From Lepidurus packardi (lineage: Eukaryota; Arthropoda; Branchiopoda; Notostraca; Triopsidae): a stretch of DNA of 64,000 bases. Positions 29,701 to 42,560 of the stretch are shown piece by piece; within the stretch, counting starts at the first letter, position 1; each line of letters begins with the position of its first letter. The notes below the pieces were generated by a model that made no database searches, had not been told where the DNA came from, and saw nothing but the letters and a program-made list of their open reading frames with translations. The position numbers and the translations under genes were made by a program. The stretch is from contig JAKZAN010000274.1 of NCBI GenBank assembly GCA_023053545.1, forward strand, positions 1 through 64,000, read 5' to 3'.

Positions 29701-32700
29701 TTAATTCAGTCCGTATGAAATTAATTCAGTCCGTAAGGAATTAATTCAGTCCGTAAGGAATTAATTCAGTAAGAATGGAATTCAATCAATCCTAAAGAAT
29801 TAATTCAGTCCGTAAGGAATTAATTCAGTAAGAATGGAAATCAATCAATCCTAAAGAATTAATTCAGTCCGTAAGGAATTAATTCAGTAAGAAAGGAATT
29901 CAATCAATCCTAAAGAATTAATTCAGTCCGTAAGGAAATAATTCAGTCCGTAAGGAATTAATTCAGTCCGTAAGGAATTAATTCAGTCCGTAAGGATTTA
30001 ATTCAGTCCGTAAGTAATTAATTCAGTTCGTAAGGAATAAGTTCAGTACGTAAGGAATAAATTCAGTCCGTAATGGATTAATTAAGTCCGTAATGAATTA
30101 ATTCAGTCCGTATGAAATTAATTCAGTCCGTAAGGAATTAATTCAGTCCGTAAGGAATTAATTCAGTAAGAATGGAATTCAATCAATCCTAAAGAATTAA
30201 TTCAGTCCGTAAGGAATTAATTCAGTAAGAATGGAAATCAATGAATCCTAAAGAATTAATTCAGTCCGTAAGGAAATAATTCAGTCCGTAAGGAATTAAT
30301 TCAGTCCGTAAGGAATTAATTAAGTCCGTAAGGAATTAATTAAGTCCGTAAAGAATTAAGTCCGTCCGTAAGGAATTAATTAGGTCCGTAAGGAATTAAT
30401 TCAGTCCGTAATGAATTAATTCAGTCCGTAAGGAATTAATTTAGTCCGTAAGGAATTAATTAAGTCCGTAAGGAATTAATTAAGTCCGTAAGGAATTAAT
30501 TAAGTCCGTAAGGAATTAATTCAGTCCGTAAGGATTTAATTCAGTCCGTAAGGTATTAATTCAGTCCGTAAGGAATTAATTCAGTCCGTAAAGAATTAAT
30601 TCAGTCCGTAAGAAATTAGTTCAGTACGTAAGGAATAAAATCAGTCCGTAATGGATTAATTAAGTCCGTAATGAATTAATTCAATCCGTATGAAATTAAT
30701 TCAGTCCGTAAGGAATTAATTCAGTCCGTAAGGAATTAATTCAGTAAGAATGGAATTCAATCAATCCTAAAGAATTAATTCAGTCCGTAAGGAATTAATT
30801 CAGTAAGAATGGAAATCAATCAATCCTAAAGAATTAATTCAGTCCGTAAGGAATTAATTCAGTAAGAAAGGAATTCAATCAATCCTAAAGAATTAATTCA
30901 GTCCGTAAGGAAATAATTCAGTCCGTAAGGAATTAATTCAGTCCGTAAGGAATTAATTCAGTCCGTAAGGATTTAATTCAGTCCGTAAGTAATTAATTCA
31001 GTCCGTAAGGAATAAGTTCAGTACGTAAGGAATAAATTCAGTCCGTAATGGATTAATTAAGTCCGTAATGAATTAATTCAGTCCGTATGAAATTAATTCA
31101 GTCCGTAAGGAATTAATTCAGTCCGTAAGGAATTAATTCAGTAAGAATGGAATTCAATCAATCCTAAAGAATTAATTCAGTCCGTAAGGAATTAATTCAG
31201 TAAGAATGGAAATCAATCAGTAAGGATTTAATTCAGTCCGTAATGTAATAATTCAGTCCGTAAGGAATTAATTCAGTCCGTAAGGAATTAATTAAGGAAT
31301 TAATTCAGTCCGTAAGGAATTAATTCAGTAAAAACGGAATTCAATCAATCCTAAAGAATTAATTCAGTCCGTAAGGAAATAATTCACTCTGTAAGGAATT
31401 AATTAAATCCGTAAGGAATTAATTCAGTCCGTAAGGAATTAATTCAGTCCGTAAGGAATTAATTCAGTCCGTAAGGAATTAATTCAGTCCGTAAGGAATT
31501 AATTCAGTCCGTAAGGAATTAATTCAGTCCGTAAGGAATTATTTCAGTCCGTAATTAATTCATTTATTCCTTACGGAATTAATTAAGTCCATAATGAATT
31601 AATTCAGTCCGTAAGGAATTAATTCAGTCCGTAAGGTATTAATTAAATCCGTACGGAATTAATTCAGACCGTTAGGAATAAATTAAGCACGTAAGGAATT
31701 AATTAAGTCCGTAAGGAATTAATTAAGTCCGTAAAGAATTAAGTCCGTCCGTAAGGAATTAATTAGGTCCGTAAGGAATTAATTCAGTCCGTAATGAATT
31801 AATTCAGTCCGTAAGGAATTAATTTAGTCCGTAAGGAATTAATTAAGTCCGTAAGGAATTAATTAAGTCCGTAAGGAATTAATTAAGTCCGTAAGGAATT
31901 AATTCAGTCCGTAAGGATTTAATTCAGTCCGTAAGGTATTAATTCAGTCCGTAAGGAATTAATTCAGTCCGTAAAGAATTAATTCAGTCCGTAAGAAATT
32001 AGTTCAGTACGTAAGGAATAAAATCAGTCCGTAATGGATTAATTAAGTCCGTAATGAATTAATTCAGTCCGTATGAAATTAATTCAGTCCGTAAGGAATT
32101 AATTCAGTCCGTAAGGAATTAATTCAGTAAGAATGGAATTCAATCAATCCTAAAGAATTAATTCAGTCCGTAAGGAATTAATTCAGTAAGAATGGAAATC
32201 AATCAATCCTAAAGAATTAATTCAGTCCGTAAGGAATTAATTCAGTAAGAAAGGAATTCAATCAATCCTAAAGAATTAATTCAGTCCGTAAGGAAATAAT
32301 TCAGTCCGTAAGGAATTAATTCAGTCCGTAAGGAATTAATTCAGTCCGTAAGGATTTAATTCAGTCCGTAAGTAATTAATTCAGTCCGTAAGGAATAAGT
32401 TCAGTACGTAAGGAATAAATTCAGTCCGTAATGGATTAATTCAGTCCGTAAGGAATTAATTCAGTAAGAATGGAAATCAATCAGTAAGGATTTAATTCAG
32501 TCCGTAATGTAATAATTCAGTCCGTAAGGAATTAATTCAGTCCGTAAGGAATTAATTAAGGAATTAATTCAGTCCGTAAGGAATTAATTCAGTAAAAACG
32601 GAATTCAATCAATCCTAAAGAATTAATTCAGTCCGTAAGGAAATAATTCACTCTGTAAGGAATTAACTAAATCCGTAAGGAATTAATTCAGTCCGTAAGG

Positions 32701-33910
32701 AATTAATTCAGTCCGTAAGGAATTAATTCAGTCCGTAAGGAATTAATTCAGTCCGTAAGGAATTATTTCAGTCCGTAATTAATTCATTTATTCCTTACGG
32801 AATTAATTAAGTCCATAATGAATTAATTCAGTCCGTAAGGAATTAATTCAGTCCGTAAGGTATTAATTAAATCCGTACGGAATTAATTCAGACCGTTAGG
32901 AATAAATTAAGCACGTAAGGAATTAATTAAGTCCGTAAGGAATTAATTAAGTCCGTAAAGAATTAAGTCCGTCCGTAAGGAATTAATTAGGTCCGTAAGG
33001 AATTAATTCAGTCCGTAATGAATTAATTCAGTCCGTAAGGAATTAATTTAGTCCGTAAGGAATTAATTAAGTCCGTAAGGAATTAATTAAGTCCGTAAGG
33101 AATTAATTAAGTCCGTAAGGAATTAATTCAGTCCGTAAGGATTTAATTCAGTCCGTAAGGTATTAATTCAGTCCGTAAGGAATTAATTCAGTCCGTAAAG
33201 AATTAATTCAGTCCGTAAGAAATTAGTTCAGTACGTAAGGAATAAAATCAGTCCGTAATGGATTAATTAAGTCCGTAATGAATTAATTCAGTCCGTATGA
33301 AATTAATTCAGTCCGTAAGGAATTAATTCAGTCCGTAAGGAATTAATTCAGTAAGAATGGAATTCAATCAATCCTAAAGAATTAATTCAGTCCGTAAGGA
33401 ATTAATTCAGTAAGAATGGAAATCAATCAATCCTAAAGAATTAATTCAGTCCGTAAGGAATTAATTCAGTAAGAAAGGAATTCAATCAATCCTAAAGAAT
33501 TAATTCAGTCCGTAAGGAAATAATTCAGTCCGTAAGGAATTAATTCAGTCCGTAAGGAATTAATTCAGTCCGTAAGGATTTAATTCAGTCCGTAAGTAAT
33601 TAATTCAGTTCGTAAGGAATAAGTTCAGTACGTAAGGAATAAATTCAGTCCGTAATGGATTAATTAAGTCCGTAATGAATTAATTCAGTCCGTATGAAAT
33701 TAATTCAGTCCGTAAGGAATTAATTCAGTCCGTAAGGAATTAATTCAGTAAGAATGGAATTCAATCAATCCTAAAGAATTAATTCAGTCCGTAAGGAATT
33801 AATTCAGTAAGAATGGAAATCAATGAATCCTAAAGAATTAATTCAGTCCGTAAGGAAATAATTCAGTCCGTAAGGAATTAATTCAGTCCGTAAGGAATTA
33901 ATTCAGTCCG
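26735..33910. repeat. Tandem higher-order unit of 3,582 bp, two copies
   Basis: Two adjacent copies, roughly 26,735-30,316 and 30,317-33,900. Checked markers: AAAGAATTAAGTCCG (26,768 and 30,350), TCAATCAGTAAGG (27,631 and 31,213), the unique CAATGAATCCTAAAG variant (30,239 and 33,821) and the inverted monomer (27,974 and 31,556). Each copy contains its own internal duplication with a 1,224-bp offset (27,974 to 29,198, and 31,556 to 32,780). The order of events is therefore an internal 1.2-kb duplication first and a 3.58-kb tandem duplication later. Confidence 0.85.
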
Positions 33911-35299
33911 TAAGGAATTAATTAAGTCCGTAATGTAATAATTCAGTCCGTAAGGAATTAATTCAGTCCGTAAGGAATTAATTAAGGAATTAATTCAATC
34001 CGTAAGGAAATAATTCACTCTGTGCGGAATTAATTAAATCCGTAAGGAATTAATTCAGTCCGTAAACAATTAATTCAGTCCGTAAGGAATTATTTCAGTC
34101 CGTAATTAATTCATTTATTCATTACGGAATTAATTAAGTCCATAATGAATTAATTCAGTCCGTAAGGAATTAATTCAGTCTGTAAGGTATTAATTAAATC
34201 CGTACGGAATTAATTCAGACCGTAAGGAATTAATTAAGCACGTAAGGAATTAATTAAGTCCGTAAGGAATTAATTAAGTCCGTAAAGAATTAAGTCCGTC
34301 CGTAAGGAATTAATTAGGTCCGTAAGGAATTAATTCAGTCCGTAAGGATTTAATTCAGTCCGTAATGTAATAATTCAGTCCGTAAGGAATTAATTCAGTC
34401 CGTAAGGAATTAATTAAGGAATTAATTCAGTCCGTAAGGAATTAATTCAGTAAGAACGGAATTCAATCAATCCTAAAGAATTAATTCAGTCCGTAAGGAA
34501 ATAATTCACTCTGTGCGGAATTAATTTAATCCGTAAGGAATTAATTCAGTCCGTAAGGAATTAATTCAGTCCGTAAGGAATTAATTCAGTCCGTAAGGAA
34601 TTATTTCAGTCCGTAATTAATTCATTTATTCCTTACGGAATTAATTAAGTCCATAATGAATTAATTCAGTCCGTAAGGAATTAATTCAGTCTGTAAGGTA
34701 TTAATTAAATCCGTACGGAATTAATTCAGACCGTAAGGAATTAATTAAGCACGTAAGGAATTAATTAAGTCCGTAAGGAATTAATTAAGTCCGTAAAGAA
34801 TTAAGTCCGTCCGTAAGGAATTAATTAGGTCCGTAAGGAATTAATTCAGTCCGTAAGGATTTAATTCAGTCCGTAAGGTATTAATTCAGTCCGTAAGGAA
34901 TTAATTCAGTCCGTAAGTAATTAATTCAGTCCGTAAGGAATAAGTTCAGTACGTAAGGAATAAATTCAGTCCGTAATGGATTAATTAAGTCCGTAATGAA
35001 TTAATTCAGTCCGTATGAAATTAATTCAGTCCGTAAGGAATTAATTCAGTCCGTAAGGAATTAATTCAGTAAGAATGGAATTCAATCAATCCTAAAGAAT
35101 TAATTCAGTCCGTAAGGAATTAATTCAGTAAGAATGGAAATCAATCAATCCTAAAGAGTTAATTCAGTCCGTAAGGAATTAATTCAGTCCGTAAGGAATT
35201 AATTCAGTCCGTAAGGAATTAATTCAGTAAGAAAGGAATTCAATCAATCCTAAAGAATTAATTCAGTCCGTAAGGAAATAATTCAGTCGGTAAGGAATT

Positions 35300-38200
35300 A
35301 ATTCAGTCCGTAAGGAATTAATTCATTCCCTAAGGAATTAATTCAGTCCGTAAGGAATTAATTCAATCCGTAAGGAATTAATTCCGTCCGTAAGGAATTA
35401 ATTCAGTCCGGAAGGTATTAATTCAATCCGTAATGAATTAATTCAGTCCGAAAGGAATTAACTCAGTCCATTAATTAATTAATTCAGTCCGTAAGGAATT
35501 TATTCAGTCCGAAAGGAATTAATTCATTCCGTAAGGAATTAATTCAATCCGTAAGGAATTAATTCAGTCCGTAAGGAATGAATTCAGTCCGTAAGGAATT
35601 AATTCAATCCGTAAATAATTAATTAAATCCGAAAGGAATTAATTCCGTCCGTAAGGAATTAATTCAGTCCGTAAGGAATTATTTCAATCCGTAATGAATT
35701 AATTCAGTCCATTAATTAATTAATTCAGTACGTAAATAATTAATTCAATCCGTAAGGAATTAATTCAGTCCGTAAGGAATTAATTCAGTCCGTAAGGAAT
35801 TAATTCAATCCGTAAGGAATTAATTCAATCCGTCAGGAATAAATTCAGTCCGTAAGGAATTAATTCAGTCCGTAAGGAATTAATCCAATCCGTAAGGAAT
35901 TAATTCAGTCCGTAAGGAATTAATTCAGTCCGTAAGGAATTAATTCAGTCCGTAAGGAATTAATTCAATCCGTAAGGAATTAATTCAATCCGTAAGGAAT
36001 AAATTCAGTCCGTAAGGAATTAATTCAGTCCGTAATTAATTAATTCAATCCGTAAGGAATTAATTCAATCCGTAAGGAATAAATTCATTCCGTAAGGAAT
36101 TAATTCAGTCCGTAAGGAATTAATTCAATCTGTAATGAATTAATTCAATCCGTAAGGAATTAATTCAATCCGTAAGGAATTAATTCAGTCCGTAAGGAAT
36201 TAATTCAGTCCATTACTGAATTAATTCAGTCCGTAAGGAATTAATTCAGTCCGTTAGGAATTAATTCAGTCCGTAAGGAATTAATTCAATCCGTAAGGAA
36301 TTTATTCAGTCCGTAAGGAATTAATTCAGTCCGTAAGGAATTAATTCAGTCCGTAAGGAATAAATTCAGTCCGTAAGAAAGTAATTCATTCCGTAAGGAA
36401 TTTATTATGTTAGTAAGGAATTAATTCAGTCCGTAAGGAACTAATTCAGTCCGTAATGTATTAATGCAGTCCGTAAGAAATAAATTCAGCCCGTAAGGAA
36501 TTAATTCAGTACATTAATTAATTAATTCAGTCCGTAAGGAATTTATTCAGTCCGTAAGGAATTAATTCAGTCCGTAAGGAATTAATTCAGTCCGTAAGGA
36601 ATTAATTCAATCCGTAATGAATTAATTCAGTCCATTAATTAATTAATTCAGTACGTAAATAATTAATTCAGTCCATAAGGATTTAATTCAGTCCGTAAGG
36701 AATTAATTCAGTCCGTAAAGAATTAATTCAATCCGTAAGGAATTAATTCAATCCCTAAGGAATTAATTCATTCCCTAAGGAATTAATTCATTCCGTAAGG
36801 AATTAGTTCAGTCCGTAAGAAAGTAATTCAGCCCATAAGGAATTAATTCATTCCCTAAGGAATTAATTCAGTCCGTAAAGAATTAATTCAGTCCGTATGG
36901 AATTAATTCAGTAAGTAAGGAATTAATTCAGTCCGATAGGAATTAATTCAGTCCGTAAGGAATTAATTCAATCCGTAAGGAATTAATTCCATCCGTAAGG
37001 AATTAATTCAATCCGTATGGAATTAATTCAATCCGTAAGGAATTAATTCAGTCCGTAAGGAATTAATTCAGTCCGTAAGGAATTAATTAAATCCGTAAAT
37101 AATTAATTAAATCCGTAAGGAATTAATTCCGTCCGTAAGGAATTAATTCAGTCCGTAAGGAATTATTTCAATCCGTAATGAATTAATTCAGTCCATTAAT
37201 TAATTAATTCAGTACGTAAATAATTAATTCAATCCGTAAGGATTTAATTCATTCCGTAAGGAATTATTTCAGTCCGTAATTAATTCATTTATTCCTTACG
37301 GAATTAATTAAGTCCATAACGAATTAATTCAGTCCGTAAGGAATTAATTCAGTCTGTAAGGTATTAATTAAATCCGTACGGAATTAATTCAGACCGTAAG
37401 GAATTAATTAAGCACGTAAGGAATTAATTAAGTCCGTAAGGAATTAATTAAGTCCGTAAAGAATTAAGTCCGTCCGTAAGGAATTAATTAGGTCCGTAAG
37501 GAATTAATTCAGTCCGTAAGGATTTAATTCAGTCCGTAATGTAATAATTCAGTCCGTAAGGAATTAATTCAGTCCGTAAGGAATTAATTAAGGAATTAAT
37601 TCAGTCCGTAAGGAATTAATTCAGTAAGAACGGAATTCAATCAATCCTAAAGAATTAATTCAGTCCGTAAGGAAATAATTCACTCTGTGCGGAATTAATT
37701 AAATCCGTAAGGAATTAATTCAGTCCGTAAGGAATTAATTCAGTCCGTAAGGAATTAATTCAGTCCGTAAGGAATTATTTCAGTCCGTAATTAATTCATT
37801 TATTCCTTACGGAATTAATTAAGTCCATAATGAATTAATTCAGTCCGTAAGGAATTAATTCAGTCTGTAAGGTATTAATTAAATCCGTACGGAATTAATT
37901 CAGACCGTAAGGAATTAATTAAGTCCGTAAAGAATTAAGTCCGTCCGTAAGGAATTAATTAGGTCCGTAAGGAATTAATTCAGTCCGTAAGGATTTAATT
38001 CAGTCCGTAAGGTATTAATTCAGTCCGTAAGGAATTAATTCAGTCCGTAAGTAATTATTTCAGTCCGTAAGGAATAAGTTCAGTACGTAAGGAATAAATT
38101 CAGTCCGTAATGGATTAATTAAGTCCGTAATGAATTAATTCAGTCCGTATGAAATTAATTCAGTCCGTAAGGAACTAATTCAGTCCGTAAGGAATTAATT

Positions 38201-41200
38201 CAGTAAGAATGGAATTCAATCAATCCTAAAGAATTAATTCAGTCCGTAAGGAATTAATTCAGTAAGAATGGAAATCAATCAATCCTAAAGAATTAATTCA
38301 GTCCGTAAGGAATTAATTCAGTCCGTAAGGAATTAATTCAGTAAGAAAGGAATTCAATCAATCCTAAAGAATTAATTCAGTCCGTAAGGAATTAATTCAG
38401 TCCGTAAGGAATTAATTCATTCCCTAAGGAATTAATTCAGTCCGTAAGGAATTAATTCAATCCGTAAGGAATTAATTCCGTCCGTAAGGAATTAATTCAG
38501 TCCGGAAGGTATTAATTCAATCCGTAATGAATTAATTCAGTCCGAAAGGAATTAACTCAGTCCATTAATTAATTTATTCAGTCCGTAAGGAATTTATTCA
38601 GTCCGAAAGGAATTAATTCAGTCCGTAAGGAATTAATTCAATCCGTAAGGAATGAATTCAGTCCGTAAGGAATGAATTCAGTCCGTAAGGAATTAATTCA
38701 ATCCGTAAATAATTAATTAAATCCGAAAGGAATTAATTCCGTCCGTAAGGAATTAATTCAGTCCGTAAGGAATTATTTCAATCCGTAATGAATTAATTCA
38801 GTCCATTAATTAATTAATTCAGTACGTAAATAATTAATTCAATCCGTAAGGAATTAATTCAGTCCGTAAGGAATTAATTCAATCCGAACGGAATTAATTC
38901 AATCCGTCAGGAATAAATTCAGTCCGTAAGGAATTAATTCAGTCCGTAAGGAATTAATTCAATCCGTAAGGATTTAATTCAGTCCGTAAGGAATTAATTC
39001 AGTCCGTAAGGAATTAATTCAGTCCGTAAGGAATTAATTCAATCCGTAAGGAATTAATTCAATCCGTAAGGAATAAATTCAGTCCGTAAGGAATTAATTC
39101 AGTCCGTAATTAATTAATTCAATCCGTAAGGAATTAATTCAATCCGTAAGGAATAAATTCATTCCGTAAGGAATTAATTCAGTCCGTAAGGAATTAATTC
39201 AATCTGTAATGAATTAATTCAATCCGTAAGGAATTAATTCAATCCGTAAGGAATTAATTCAGTCCGTAAGGAATTAATTCAGTCCATTACTGAATTAATT
39301 CAGTCCGTAAGGAATTAATTCAGTCCGTTAGGAATTAATTCAGTCCGTAAGGAATTAATTCAATCCGTAAGGAATTTATTCAGTCCGTAAGGAATTAATT
39401 CAGTCCGTAAGGAATTAATTCAGTCCGTAAGGAATTAATTCAGTAAGAATGGAATTCAATCAATCCTAAAGAATTAATTCAGTCCGTAAGGAATTAATTC
39501 AGTAAGAATGGAAATCAATCAATCCTAAAGAATTAATTCAGTCCGTAAGGAATTAATTCAGTCCGTAAGGAATTAATTCAGTAAGAAAGGAATTCAATCA
39601 ATCCTAAAGAATTAATTCAGTCCGTAAGGAAATAATTCAGTCTGTAAGGTATTAATTAAATCCGTACGGAATTAATTCAGACCGTAAGGAATTAATTAAG
39701 CACGTAAGGAATTAATTAAGTCCGTAAGGAATTAATTAAGTCCGTAAAGAATTAAGTCCGTCCGTAAGGAATTAATTAGGTCCGTAAGGAATTAATTCAG
39801 TCCGTAAGGATTTAATTCAGTCCGTAAGGTATTAATTCAGTCCGTAAGGAATTAATTCAGTCCGTAAGTAATTATTTCAGTCCGTAAGGAATAAGTTCAG
39901 TACGTAAGGAATAAATTCAGTCCGTAATGGATTAATTAAGTCCGTAATGAATTAATTCAGTCCGTATGAAATTAATTCAGTCCGTAAGGAACTAATTCAG
40001 TCCGTAAGGAATTAATTCAGTAAGAATGGAATTCAATCAATCCTAAAGAATTAATTCAGTCCGTAAGGAATTAATTCAGTAAGAATGGAAATCAATCAAT
40101 CCTAAAGAATTAATTCAGTCCGTAAGGAATTAATTCAGTCCGTAAGGAATTAATTCAGTAAGAAAGGAATTCAATCAATCCTAAAGAATTAATTCAGTCC
40201 GTAAGGAATTAATTCAGTCCGTAAGGAATTAATTCATTCCCTAAGGAATTAATTCAGTCCGTAAGGAATTAATTCAATCCGTAAGGAATTAATTCCGTCC
40301 GTAAGGAATTAATTCAGTCCGGAAGGTATTAATTCAATCCGTAATGAATTAATTCAGTCCGAAAGGAATTAACTCAGTCCATTAATTAATTTATTCAGTC
40401 CGTAAGGAATTTATTCAGTCCGAAAGGAATTAATTCAGTCCGTAAGGAATTAATTCAATCCGTAAGGAATGAATTCAGTCCGTAAGGAATGAATTCAGTC
40501 CGTAAGGAATTAATTCAATCCGTAAATAATTAATTAAATCCGAAAGGAATTAATTCCGTCCGTAAGGAATTAATTCAGTCCGTAAGGAATTATTTCAATC
40601 CGTAATGAATTAATTCAGTCCATTAATTAATTAATTCAGTACGTAAATAATTAATTCAGTCCATTAATTAATTAATTCAGTACGTAAATAATTAATTCAA
40701 TCCGTAAGGAATTAATTCAGTCCGTAAGGAATTAATTCAATCCGAACGGAATTAATTCAATCCGTCAGGAATAAATTCAGTCCGTAAGGAATTAATTCAG
40801 TCCGTAAGGAATTAATTCAATCCGTAAGGATTTAATTCAGTCCGTAAGGAATTAATTCAGTCCGTAAGGAATTAATTCAGTCCGTAAGGAATTAATTCAA
40901 TCCGTAAGGAATTAATTCAATCCGTAAGGAATAAATTCAGTCCGTAAGGAATTAATTCAGTCCGTAATTAATTAATTCAATCCGTAAGGAATTAATTCAA
41001 TCCGTAAGGAATAAATTCATTCCGTAAGGAATTAATTCAGTCCGTAAGGAATTAATTCAATCTGTAATGAATTAATTCAATCCGTAAGGAATTAATTCAA
41101 TCCGTAAGGAATTAATTCAGTCCGTAAGGAATTAATTCAGTCCATTACTGAATTAATTCAGTCCGTAAGGAATTAATTCAGTCCGTTAGGAATTAATTCA

Positions 41201-42560
41201 GTCCGTAAGGAATTAATTCAATCCGTAAGGAATTTATTCAGTCCGTAAGGAATTAATTCAGTCCGTAAGGAATTAATTCAGTCCGTAAGGAATTAATTCA
41301 GTAAGAATGGAATTCAATCAATCCTAAAGAATTAATTCAGTCCGTAAGGAATTAATTCAGTAAGAATGGAAATCAATCAATCCTAAAGAATTAATTCAGT
41401 CCGTAAGGAATTAATTCAGTCCGTAAGGAATTAATTCAGTAAGAAAGGAATTCAATCAATCCTAAAGAATTAATTCAGTCCGTAAGGAAATAATTCAGTC
41501 CGTAAGGAATTAATTCAGTCCGTAAGGAATTAATTCATTCCCTAAGGAATTAATTCAGTCCGTAAGGAATTATTTCAATCCGTAAGGAATTAATTCCGTC
41601 CGTAAGGAATTAATTCAGTCCGGAAGGTATTAATTCAATCCGTAATGAATTAATTCAGTCCGAAAGGAATTAACTCAGTCCATTAATTAATTTATTCAGT
41701 CCGTAAGGAATTTATTCAGTCCGAAAGGAATTAATTCAGTCCGTAAGGAATTAATTCAATCCGTAAGGAATGAATTCAGTCCGTAAGGAATGAATTCAGT
41801 CCGTAAGGAATTAATTCAATCCGTAAATAATTAATTAAATCCGAAAGGAATTAATTCCGTCCGTAAGGAATTAATTCAGTCCGTAAGGAATTATTTCAAT
41901 CCGTAATGAATTAATTCAGTCCATTAATTAATTAATTCAGTACGTAAATAATTAATTCAATCCGTAAGGAATTAATTCAGTCCGTAAGGAATTAATTCAA
42001 TCCGTACGGAATTAATTCAATCCGTCAGGAATAAATTCAGTCCGTAAGGAATTAATTCAGTCCGTAAGGAATTAATTCAATCCGTAAGGATTTAATTCAG
42101 TCCGTAAGGAATTAATTCAGTCCGTAAGGAATTAATTCAGTCCGTAAGGAATTAATTCAATCCGTAAGGAATTAATTCAATCCGTAAGGAATAAATTCAG
42201 TCCGTAAGGAATTAATTCAGTCCGTAATTAATTAATTCAATCCGTAAGGAATTAATTCAATCCGTAAGGAATAAATTCATTCCGTAAGGAATTAATTCAG
42301 TCCGTAAGGAATTAATTCAATCTGTAATGAATTAATTCAATCCGTAAGGAATTAATTCAATCCGTAAGGAATTAATTCAGTCCGTAAGGAATTAATTCAG
42401 TCCATTACTGAATTAATTCAGTCCGTAAGGAATTAATTCAGTCCGTTAGGAATTAATTCAGTCCGTAAGGAATTAATTCAATCCGTAAGGAATTTATTCA
42501 GTCCGTAAGGAATTAATTCAGTCCGTAAGGAATTAATTCAGTCCGTAAGGAATAAATTCA
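35300..42560. repeat. Repeated ~1-kb segment, four copies
   Basis: A segment marked by TCCGGAAGGTATTAATTC and, downstream, by CATTACTGAATTAATTCAG occurs four times: markers at 35,407/36,211, 38,501/39,285, 40,318/41,143 and 41,619/42,403. The third copy carries an extra 41 bp because a block of the CCATTAATTAATTAATTCAG type is doubled at about 40,618-40,690. This explains exactly why the two markers give different offsets (1,817 against 1,858, then 1,301 against 1,260). Confidence 0.8.

Larger units (their letters stand above)
520..37810. repeat. Recurrent inverted monomer (ATTCCTTACGG)
   Basis: At about twenty places the array contains ATTCCTTACGGAATTAATT, in which CCTTACGG is the reverse complement of the monomer core CCGTAAGG. 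It always follows a CCGTAATTAATTCATT variant and is followed by a forward monomer. Examples lie near 848, 4,425, 6,127, 10,358, 10,958, 13,347, 13,947, 14,685, 19,375, 23,335, 26,601, 27,984, 29,208, 31,566, 32,790, 34,625, 37,285 and 37,805. I noticed none after about 37.8 kb. The constant context means one ancestral micro-inversion that was copied by higher-order duplication. Confidence 0.8.
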
